This document shows positions 54,791 through 64,000 of a DNA stretch of 64,000 bases, piece by piece. Source of the DNA: Manihot esculenta (Eukaryota; Streptophyta; Magnoliopsida; Malpighiales; Euphorbiaceae); assembly GCF_001659605.2 (NCBI RefSeq), contig NC_035168.2, positions 8,178,058-8,242,057 on the forward strand, in the 5' to 3' direction. The notes under the pieces are model-generated. The model ran no database searches. It saw only the letters and a list, made by a program, of their open reading frames with translations, and was not told where the DNA came from. Positions within the stretch are counted from its first letter, which is position 1. Each line of letters opens with the position of its first letter. Position numbers and translations under genes: made by a program.

Positions 54791-57215
54791 ATGGCTTCAA
54801 GACCCATTGTTCCACAACCGGCGAGAGGTATTTGTTCATTCACTGTCGGCTCTCTCTCTTCTATTTTTCCTCTCTGTTACGCAAATTCACTAATCTTTCT
54901 TGGTCTTTCTGTTTGATACTCGCCCACATTGATTTGATGATTGGATTTATCATTTATCTGATTTTAGGAAAAATTTTTAGTTGCATTAAATAATAGTCGG
55001 ATTTCATTAGCTATTTCAATGCTTTTCCCCATTCACTTTTCTTTCTTTTAGTGCTTTGGTTGATTTTCCTTTTACTTTCTGTTTGGTTTGCCGAGAAACT
55101 GACAAGAGGAAGAATGAAAACATGGTTTCTCATTCATCTTCTTTCCCATACTACAAACCCCTCTGTTTCTTTTCTATCTTTAATTGATTTCTAATGAATG
55201 ATCTCAAACAGGGGAAGCAGTTGTGGGTGTCAATATGCATCAGAAGAAGAACGCTGCAGGGGCTGATGGTAGAAACCGTCGTGCTCTTGGCGATATTGGA
55301 AATCTAGTAACTGTTCGAGGAATTGACGCTGCCAAGCCCCAGGCACAGATTTCTCGCCCCATGACAAGGTTTCTTTTTCACATGTTCTTGTGTACGTTTG
55401 TATTCTTTGGTGATCACTTTTGCTTCTTCTTGCTCATTTTTCTGTTCTGCGGTAGGAAATTCTGTGCACAGTTATTGGCCAATGCCCAAGCCGCAGCGGC
55501 AGCGGAGAACAACAAGGTTTGTTCCTCAAACTAGTATTTGTTTTGCAGTGTTGATTTCCGTGTCTTTTTTAATTATAGAAATAAGTATGGAAGTCACTGT
55601 ATCTGAATATAGGCTCCGGATTTTCTGTGAAATGCAGAAGTTAGTCTGTGCCAAGGTTGATAAGGTGCCTGGAGATGGAGCAGCCGCCGTGAAAAAGGCT
55701 GCAGCAGTGAAGGAAGCTGAGAAGAAAATCGTAGCCAAGCCAGAGCCAAAGGAGGTGATTGAAATAAGCTCTGACAACGAGAAAGAAGAGGAAAAGGTTA
55801 AGAAGCAAGACAAGGTAGTGAACAAGAAAAAAGAATCGCCAAGGATGAAAGTGCAGACTCTTACTTCAGCCCTCACTGCTCGAAGCAAGGTGACCTTTAT
55901 CTTCCCCTACTTATTTTTCTTTTTTTATAACACGCTACATTGCAGAGATATGGTAGGGCCTTCTCTAATTCGTGGTTTGCCTTTTCTTATTTCGTCTAAT
56001 TGTAGGCTGCTTGTGGTCTGGGAAATAAACCTAAGGAGCATATAATTGATATTGATGCAGCAGATGCCAATAATCATTTAGCTGGAGTTGAATATGTTGA
56101 GGATATTTACAAGTTCTATAAGCTAGTTGAGGTATTACGTTTTTTCCCTATTCATTTCCCTCTAATTCTTGCATGCGTATGCATGTTGATCATGTGCTAA
56201 TCTATGAAAAATGTGACCTAGAATGAGAGCAGGCCTCGTAATTACATGGTCTCACAACCTGAGATTAATGAGAAGATGAGAGCAATTCTGATAGATTGGT
56301 TGATAGATGTGCATCAGAAGTTTGAGCTGTCACCTGAAACTCTTTATCTCACAATCAATATAATTGATCGATTCCTCTCTGTAAAGGCTGTTCCAAGAAG
56401 GGAACTCCAGCTGGTGGGAATCAGTGCCACTTTAATGGCCTCCAAATATGAGGAAATCTGGCCTCCAGAGGTAGGTTTCTGAAGATTTAAGTTTCTTTCA
56501 AAACGAGTACCACATCAGCTAACTGCTCTATGTATTGATGAATTATGCAGGTAAATGACTTGGTGTTGATTTCCGACAGAGCTTATACTCATGAGCAGGT
56601 ATTGGTTATGGAGAAAACTATACTGGAAAAGCTTGAATGGACCTTAACTGTGCCTACACATTATGTATTCCTTGCCCGTTTCATCAAGGCATCTATTCCT
56701 GACAAGGAGGTAGAGAAAATCTCTGCTTTAATACTTGATCTTGCTGAATTTTTACATGCATCTGAAATGTCGATTTAATACTTCAGATGGAGAACATGGT
56801 CTATTTTCTTGCTGAATTGGGGATCATGCATTATGACACTATAATGTTCTGCCCATCAATGGTTGCTGCCTCAGCAGTCTATGCGGCTGGATGCACTCTG
56901 AACAAAAGTCCTGTCTGGACAGAGACCCTTAAGCTTCATACTGGTTTCTCAGAATCACAGCTTAAGTAAGAATTCATCCTTGCTTTTTCATGGAACCTTT
57001 TTTCCCCATCACTATTGACATTGTAATTTACAAATTTTGTTCTTGTGCTCTTTGTTCCAACCAGGGATTGTGCTGGGCTGCTGGTATACTTGCATTCAAA
57101 AGCTGCAGAAAATAAGCTTCAAACAGTACACAGGAAGTACTCAAATCCCCAGAAAGGAGCTGTTGCAATGCTTCCACCAGCCAAAAGTCTCTTGCCTGCT
57201 AGTTTGTGTCAATGA
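54791..57215 (+). CDS. CYCB1: B1-type mitotic cyclin, copy 2, 9 exons, 456 aa
   Basis: Exons: 54791-54827, 55212-55368, 55456-55516, 55638-55889, 56006-56131, 56222-56470, 56551-56709, 56787-56965, 57065-57215. Every exon has exactly the length found in copy 1, and the frame is open. About 18 of 456 residues differ by eye, for example Q8P near the start, EAEKKI for EAQKKI, and a final Gln for Arg before the stop. The destruction box RRALGDIGN and core [16 protein letters not shown] are unchanged. Intron 5 ends CCTAG and intron 2 ends ACAG. Expected function is the same as copy 1: G2/M CDK activation with APC/C-controlled turnover. No sign of pseudogene decay. Confidence 0.93.
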
Positions 57216-57345
57216 AAAGACAACAGTTTCTGATTCACATTGCTGTATGTGAGAAAATTATTGTAACTTCATAAATTTGTTTGTTGCCAATGTTAAATCA
57301 ATCACCTAACAAATTATTCTTTATGCTGTTTACTTTTCAATTATT

Positions 57346-60030
57346 GAAAAGCAAAGAAAATTGTTGTTTCATGACTGCCATTTCTTTTTACTTTTCTAAA
57401 ATAGTTGTCAACCTAGTAAATTTTTTGCCAAAGAAAAGTGAAATTTATGTTTACATTTTCTTGGTTATTATCTCTTTAGCAATAACACTTTTTTGGTAAA
57501 AATCTCATTATTTTTTAATCATACTCTATTGAGCATTTAAAGCCCTAGGGAGCAGTACATGATAAAAGAGATGTGGCTGGATCCTAAAAATTCCAGAAAA
57601 GTATAAGCCTGTCTCTTGCTATTATTAAACTTGACAACCTGGGTAAAAGAAAAGCTCATCATATGCATGTAGATATGAGCTACCAATATACTAGCAAAAA
57701 TTTTAATTCTCAAATAGAAGTCTTTATTGTTTAACACATGGATGGAGCAGAAAAAAAAATGACCATCAGTTGGTTCCTTCCTATGAGGTTTTGACCCTTT
57801 AGTATTGAGAAAAAATTTTATAAAAAGGTTTTTAGTGGAAAATTTAGTCACTGTTTTTTGAGAAAGTGAAAAAAGAAAAAGATATATTTATTTTAAAATA
57901 GAATCACTAGTTAACTTTTAGTAAAAAATCTCCACCAAATATTTGTGATTGAACACAAAGTTACGACAGCTGACAGCTTATATAAAAAAGTGGTCTGCAT
58001 GGAATTAACCTTGACAAGCTAAGAGATACAAGTAATTGGTCTTATATGATTAGTTTGTAAACTCAAGACTTTTTTTCCTATTTAAGAAAAATATAACTAT
58101 CATTACAATATAAACAAAAAATTATACATCACATACAAGTTTGCAGTAGGGGACACATGCAATGTTAGCAGAAGAGTTCATATGCAACTGAGTCTCAAAT
58201 GTCACAAGCAAGTTTGCAATATGTGTTCCATGCAATAAACAAAAGAGGTTACATGCGAGTTTGCAGATGCAATGTTAGCAGAAAAAGTCACATGCAATGT
58301 TAGTAGAGAAAGGCACATGATAGTTTGTATAAGGGCACTCAAAGGTATTCAAATTGTATATAAATAAGAGTGATTCATTAAGCTTGTTTATTACTAGCAA
58401 TATGACTGGGAGTTCATCATTCAACAGAGAGGATGAGTGTGATTGCTTTCAACTTTCAATGATAACTATAAGATTGAGAAACATAGAAATTGAAGATTAT
58501 ATTATGCTAGTTTGCGAAAAGAGTGGAGTTTTAGGATTAACCAATTAAATAAACTTGTTGTTGATTTGAAGAAGTTTTGAAGAAGTTTTGTATAGAATTT
58601 ACAAAAAAAAAAAAATCGATTATTGATTCATCATAACAAATTTTACATGTATAAATTTGTAAAAGAACAAGCTGCGCTCAATTGAGAACTCATAGAAATT
58701 GAGATAAGTAATATACTAAATCATCTTAATTTTGAATCTGACGAAGAAATATTTTGTGAAGAATAATTACCTATTTATGCTTAAGTCACATGTTTACCTC
58801 AATCTTATTAATGTCACCATCCATCTTAAATAATTTGGTACTGATTAATGTCACCATCCATCTTAAATTCTTCGGCTCTAGATATAAAATACCATTTGTT
58901 CAATTGTATTTTCATATGATTGTTCTTCTCCCTTATACAATATAATACGATATGAAACTTATTTATATTATTGATTGGCATAGTAATTGTCTTTGCCTTG
59001 GGCACTTTAATATATAGTGAAGTAGCCTCCTTATGTAAAGCCATTGACTAGTCCACTTTATATGACTACTCAGAAGTCATGATGTTGTATACTTTATCAC
59101 AATAATATTGATTTGGATTCAATAGATATATAAAATCATCATTTAGTACCCAACAATATGCCATTATTCTAAATATGTCGCTGGTGTCTGCCTTACAAAC
59201 ATTTTCCTACAATGACATAATTGAAATTTAAAGGAAGTTAGACTGATGAGGTACATAATTTGATATAATTAAAATTATTTACTTTCACAATTTTTCACTA
59301 ACAACATGGAGGTAAATATCATGACATATATTAGACAAAATCATTATCATCATCAATCAAATATATTTAATTAACCAAGATTATATTAATCCCCTGTTTA
59401 GTTTCTTGGCTTATCAATGCATGCTCATACTGGCAATTCTACATATGAAATTGATCTAGTCGATTACACATAATATTTACTTCAACTTGCAATGCTTTCT
59501 TAATACGTCTAATATTATCATTTATTGATCTGAGTAATTCAATGGAAATTACTTTTGGAATAGATAAATCATGAAAACGATAATATGCTTCCATTTTACA
59601 TCATACATCTCATAATATTCCTCACTCAAGCTCTTGTGTGACATTTGCTTCTCCAAAATCATATATGTTAGGGGAATAATACTCTAGGAAAATATGATTT
59701 GTATCCCCTTTTTATATGAAAGCATAATATGGTGAATTTTAAAAATATATTTTAATGTTATACCAAGTACGACGGGGAACTATGGGGATCTATATATTTA
59801 TTAATCACCTTTTTATTATTACTTTTGTGTATAGTCGTCTTTCATTTTTTATTTTCTCTAAATATTTGGTACATTTAGCTGGAGTTGTCATTTTTTCTTA
59901 TATAAATTTTAAAAAAAAGAAGGAAATATATAATACATTGTTATATTAATATAAATAATTTCTAATATTGCTAGAACATAATTTTGATCAATCACGTCTC
60001 ATGGAACATATTTGATCAATCACGTCTCAC
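57346..60030. other. Intergenic DNA, no gene seen
   Basis: AT-rich DNA without a recognisable gene. It includes the short repeat field at 58125-58330, a 25-bp direct repeat ATTAATGTCACCATCCATCT at about 58807 and 58846, and a TGATCAATCACGTCTCA repeat near 59985-60045. Confidence 0.45.
58125..58330. repeat. Irregular minisatellite
   Basis: Variants of CACATGCAATGTTAGCAGAA and ACA(A/T)GCAAGTTTGCA recur at 58152, 58201, 58263 and 58288, with unequal spacing. Confidence 0.65.
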
Positions 60031-60035
60031 GACTC

Positions 60036-60312
60036 ACGTCTCATGGATAATGCCCTATGGTTTCATCTCTACTTTCATAAGTTCCTTTGACCTAATTGAC
60101 CACTAGTTGTGAGTCGCAAAATACCCTAAGATCATTCACCCTGTCTCTAATGTTAGCTGCATCTCTTTATGAGGGCTTCATTCTCTACCTTATTATTTGA
60201 AACTGGAAAGTTGAACCATAGTGCATAAGATATCACCATGTCATCTAGTCCTTCAAGAATTGCCCTTGCCCTGCTTTGCATTGGGCCTGCTGCCCTATCC
60301 ACATACAAGCTC
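60036..60312 (-). pseudogene. Decayed Gypsy-type RNase H fragment (minus strand)
   Basis: The minus strand reads SLYVDRAAGPMQSRARAILE followed by ..DDMVISYALWFNFPVSNN and, after frame breaks, VFCDSQLVVN-stop-VKGTYESRDET. This matches the additional RNase H domain in pol of Tat/Ogre-type Ty3/Gypsy elements (pattern LYVDGSS.., ALRFNFPATNNEAEYEAL, DSQLVVNQV-G-YE). Several stops and frame changes make it a fossil. It is cut on its 5' side by the LTR element starting at 60315. Confidence 0.7.
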
Positions 60313-60314
60313 CA

Positions 60315-62860
60315 TGTAATACCCGGTTAGACTCCGGTATCAGAATTCCTACCGTCCGGTGGAATCTCGGGTGTCGGAGACCTCTAGAAGGGTAAAACCA
60401 TGTTTTTATAAAATGTTTTAATGTGTTTCATGATTTTAAGTAAAAAGGAAATTGAGTTTTTAATGAAAATAATCTTGGAGGAAGACCCAAGTTCGGCCGC
60501 CGAACCTCAAGTTCGGCCGCCGAACGTGCATGCGCTTCGGGTGTGCCTTAGGCCCCTGAAAGCATAAGTGAGGGAAGTCCAGGTTCGGCCGCCGAACCTT
60601 ATGTTCGGCCGCCGAACATGGCATGCATGCGGAGGCACTTTCGGCTCCCAAATGTGGTCTGGCCAGCCACCTATAAAGGGGTCCCTCAGCCGAAATGGGC
60701 GAGCTTTCCTCCCTATTTTCGGCTAAGGTGAGCTCTCTGCCATCCCTCACCGATTTTGAGTTTCTTCCTTCAGATCTTTCACGATTTTCACAAGTTTTCT
60801 CTTTGTTTTGAAGATTTTCGAGTACAAAGCAAGTTTTGGAGATTTGAGGTACAAGAAACTCAATCCCTCCCATCTCCGAGCTAGGGTCGTTTTCCTCTCG
60901 ATCTTCAAGAGGTGAGGGCCGATCTTGAGCTCACTATATGTTTTAAACAAGTTTTAAGTTGATCCATGGGGGTAGAAATGTATGTGTAAGTTAGATGAGC
61001 ATTTTGTTAGGTTTTATGTGTTTTATGGACAATGTAGGTTGCTGTGATGCTTGTGATGTGTTGTAGTTGGGGTTTAGGATAGTTTGAAGCCTCTAGGAGC
61101 TTGTATGCTTGAGTGTGCATGTTGTAGAATAGGATAATGCATGTTTGGAAGGTTTGGGAGGCATTTGAGGTTGAGGAGCCGAAGTTTCTGCCCTTTGGCA
61201 GAAACCAGGTTCGGCAGCCGAAGGACTTTCGGCCGCCGAACCTGCCTGGGAGGCCAGCCTTTCGGCTGTCGAAGCCTGCCCCCGAAAAGAGACTTTCGTC
61301 TCTGGAGGGACTTTCGGCCGCCGAACCTGCCGCCGAAAGTGCCCTGTTCAGCCTTCCTTTGCATGCTTTCCATGGATGTTTTGAGGTGTTTTAAGGGAGT
61401 TTTGGGGGAGTATTTTTAGAGTCATGTTCTAGCATGTTTGGTCCCTCATTTGAGTCCACCTGTGTAGTTTCGGACCCGAGGAACCGAGGACCCCAGCAGT
61501 GAGTTAGCTGCCTCAGTCATTGTCAGAACTAGCTGAGGTGAGTAGAATAAACTCTTATGTTTAAATAAATGAAAGTTTTAACATGAATCATGCACCACAA
61601 ATGCCATGTTATATCCTAAGTTGCTTGCATTAGAATTCACGAATGTGTTGCATTGCATAATATGTTGTTAATGTGGATGAATATTGAATGATCCTTTAGC
61701 CGCACTACGTTATGATATGATGTGGAAAGACCAGATGTGGCCTGCACTACGCCCCTGGCACTATGTAAGAGAAAGACCGGAAGTGGCCTGCACTACTCCC
61801 CCGGCATGATTGGATATGTTATGATATGTTATGTATAAGAGAAAGACCAGATGTGGCCTGCACTATGCCCCTGGCACTATTGGATTCAGTAGTGGGCTAT
61901 TGGTGACAAGTTCATCCTTGATGTGAATTATTTGTGATATGTTGCATTTCATGAAAGCATGAAAAATAAATTGAATGTTATATTATTCTGCTCACTGGGC
62001 TCTTGTAGCTCACCCCTTTCCCCTTATCCTCCAGGTTTGCAGGTACAGGGTAGACCAGGAGGTCGGCAGGAGTAAAGTCTGATTTCATGTAATAGTTAGA
62101 AGTTGTGGACATGATGAAATTGTAATGTAATGTCTTATGTAGTCTTGATATGTAATAATGATATTGAGGATTAGAGGTTGTGCTTGACCCTATGTGTATG
62201 GTTATCCCTTTTGATACATGATCTATAGAATGTTTTTATGATGTTTATGTTCAACCAAGCTTAATGTATGCATGTTGGGTTACCCCATTGGAGCATTTAA
62301 TGAGAGCTCCAGTGTGTGGGTTATGTTATGATATGAGTATTTATACAGGTTGAGCTTGGTTTATGGAAAGAAAAAGTTTACAGGTTTTTGAGTATGTATG
62401 ATCATGTATGGGATTTGACAGGTTCTCAGGTTATATGTCAGGCTTGCTACGGGTCCCGGCGGCCTTAAGCCGATCTGGATCCTAGCGCCGGTAGCGGTCC
62501 GGTTTTCGGGTCGTTACAGAGTGGTATCAGAGCCCTAGGTTCATATGGTCGGACCTAGAGTGTCGGGCTCATAGAAGTTATAGCATGAGGGCATGAGCGC
62601 CCGTCCTCCTGCATTGCCTAGGGCAATGTCTAGTAGGTCTAGTAGAGAAAGAGCAGTAAGAGACCCTAGAAGGTCTCTGGATCTGGGTAGAAGCAGATCA
62701 GTGAGAGGAACAGTTCAGGGAGGAATGTTAGAGGACATGGGGGATGATATGGATGTAGAGCAGAGGAGAGATGGCAGTCTGGGAGTCAGCATGTCAGAAG
62801 AGGGAATGGGAGAGTCCCAAGGAGGCACTCAGGCTTCGGGATTTGTTCAGCCACCCCACT
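60315..62860 (+). mobile_element. Second chromovirus-like Gypsy element: 5' LTR plus truncated gag
   Basis: The LTR 60315-62518 (2,204 bp, TGTAATACCCGG..GTCGTTACA) is followed by TGGTATCAGAGCCCTAGG and part of gag. It belongs to the family of 34627-44760 but is clearly diverged. It carries GTTCGGCCGCCGAAC pairs at 60490-60525 and 60582-60617, a TATAAAGG box at 60672 and GACCAGATGTGGCCTGCACT repeats at 61727-61880. The left flank is CTCCA (60310-60314); the right flank lies beyond the window. Compared with the other copy, about 170 bp between PBS region and gag are missing. Confidence 0.85.
62593..62860 (+). pseudogene. Truncated gag of the second Gypsy element
   Basis: MSARPPALPRAMSSRSSRER through TQASGFVQPP closely matches 37265-37530. 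The usual gag start is lost in the upstream deletion, and the frame is interrupted at 62861 by another LTR, whose first codon is a stop in this frame context. Confidence 0.82.
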
Positions 62861-64000
62861 TGTAATACCCGGCTAGAATCCAGCACCGGAATTCCTGTTG
62901 TCTGGTGGAATCCGTGGTGTCGGAATTCTATATTTATGTTTTACTCTAGTGTGCTTTGTGTTGATGTGTTAAGGTTTGAAAGTGAGTGTTGAGTTGAAAT
63001 GAACCAAGGCAGAGGAGCCAAGTTCGGCCGCCGAAGGTAAGTTCGGCCGCCGAAAGTGCCCAATGTTCAGCTTCCGAAGGTACGTTCGGCCCCCGAATGT
63101 TGCATGGTTTTGCATACGATTCGGCAGCCGAAACTGAGTTGGCCAGCCAGCTGTTGGGCATCCTTAGTCAGCATTTTGGACAGATGTTATCACCAGATCA
63201 TGTCCAGAAGTTGGCCACGTCTCCTATGCTTTATGTGCTAAGTTTGAGCAGCTCATGCAAGAGTTTGCTCGGTTACCAAGTTGTGAAGGTTTTGAAGCAA
63301 AAAGTGAGGTTGAGAGAGTTTGAGAGTGTGAGAAGAGTTGGTCCGTTTTCCCTTGTTCAGAGTGTTAAGCTTCTTGCTTCAGGAGGTAAGTGATGCTCTT
63401 GACCAGGGTTTTATGTTTTCTGAAGGTTTTATGGGAGTTGGGGAGAGAGATGCATGTTTAGGGAGTTAATGGGAGATTTGATGATTTATGCATGTATTCC
63501 TGATTATGTGTTCTGTTTGTTTTGTTGTTTGGGGTTGTTAGATAGTTTTGGACCCCTGTGATCATATACATGAGTATATGTGTGGTGAGGAGTTGGAGTA
63601 TATATGGTTTGAGTGGTTGAAGGGAAGGAGAAGATGGGTTGCCGTTGAAGCTGAGTTCTGGATGAACTCAGGTTCGGCAGCCGAAGGTTCATTCGGCCGT
63701 CGAACCTCCTGCATGGTGACTTGGTTGCCACAGCTTGCCCCCGAGTGTTTTTGCATGTTCGGCTCTGTTTGGGGGATTCGGCCGCCGAAGGTGCCGCCGA
63801 AGGTGCTTGAGTTTCGTCTCTGGGAGGACATTCGGCCGCCGAACCTGCCGCCGAAAGTGTCCTGTCCAGCTTTCTTTTGCATGCTTTGCATGGATAGTTG
63901 AATGAGTTTAAGGGGATTCGTGGGAAAGGTAATAGAGTTGGTATTAAGCTAGTTTTGGTCCCTCATTTGAGTCCATCTGTATAGGTACAGACCAGAGGAA
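62861..64000 (+). mobile_element. LTR of a third, related Gypsy-like element (cut by window edge)
   Basis: Starts TGTAATACCCGGCTAGAATC right after CCACT (62856-62860, presumed TSD). Its first 60 bp resemble the other two LTRs, but then the sequence differs widely. It keeps the TTCGGCCGCCGAA motifs (63025, 63045, 63778, 63832) and the GGTCCCTCATTTGAGTCCA block near the end, which matches 35869-35885. It is a sister family with the same architecture. Confidence 0.75.

Larger units (their letters stand above)
54150..57345 (+). repeat. Segmental duplication copy 2 (cyclin locus)
   Basis: Direct-orientation partner of 23893-26875. It carries a small insertion (54205-54355) between matching upstream blocks and lacks the intron 4 poly-T expansion. 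Confidence 0.85.

Noticed and set aside
58826..59044. 72-codon minus-strand frame starting MALHKEATSLYIKV
   Set aside because: No family resemblance I can support. It is AT-rich and partly overlaps a local 25-bp direct repeat.

Overview
The window is plant nuclear DNA. Its genes have many GT–AG introns, the intergenic DNA is very AT-rich, and LTR retrotransposons and MITEs are nested densely. The two recognisable host genes are eudicot-like. The LTR families, which carry many copies of a GC-rich TTCGGCCGCCGAA motif, remind me of Euphorbiaceae such as Manihot or Hevea, but that assignment is an impression.

Host genes, all on the + strand: (1) a 12-coding-exon SCAB1-type actin-binding protein gene (CDS 11786-20554, 495 aa); (2) a 9-exon B1-type mitotic cyclin (CDS 24411-26791, 456 aa); (3) a second, near-identical cyclin copy (54791-57215, 456 aa). 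The cyclin copies lie in a ~3 kb direct duplication (about 23.9-26.9 and 54.15-57.35 kb). Exon lengths are identical, and three MSA-like AACGG motifs are conserved upstream of each. In Arabidopsis a B1 cyclin (CYCB1;4, At2g26760) lies next to SCAB1 (At2g26770), so the pair looks like conserved microsynteny.

Most of the DNA between the cyclin copies is one nest of mobile elements that can be read to the base from target-site duplications (TSDs). A Mutator-like MITE (32473-51170, 9-bp TSD) contains a non-autonomous LTR retrotransposon (33125-51085, TSD GAGGG). Its 5' LTR contains a Ty3/Gypsy chromovirus-like element (34627-44760, TSD AACTA), whose RNase H region contains a 190-bp element with LTR-like TG..CA ends and 47-bp perfect terminal inverted repeats (40421-40610, TSD GCAGT). 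The 3' LTR of the non-autonomous element contains a 1.4-kb hAT-like element (49384-50770, 8-bp TSD). More foldback and hAT-like MITEs flank the nest.

Right end (60.0-64.0 kb): a decayed minus-strand Gypsy RNase H fragment is interrupted by a second member of the chromovirus-like family (60315 onward). That element is interrupted within gag by a third, related LTR (62861 to the edge). Left end (0-10 kb): AT-rich DNA with the probable 5' end of a minus-strand Copia-like element, two hAT-like MITEs, a LINE endonuclease remnant and a decayed tandem duplication.

I found no organised non-transposon system such as a gene cluster or CRISPR. The most novel items are the 190-bp element with mixed hallmarks, the palindromic GC-rich motif shared between different LTR families, and the nest itself.
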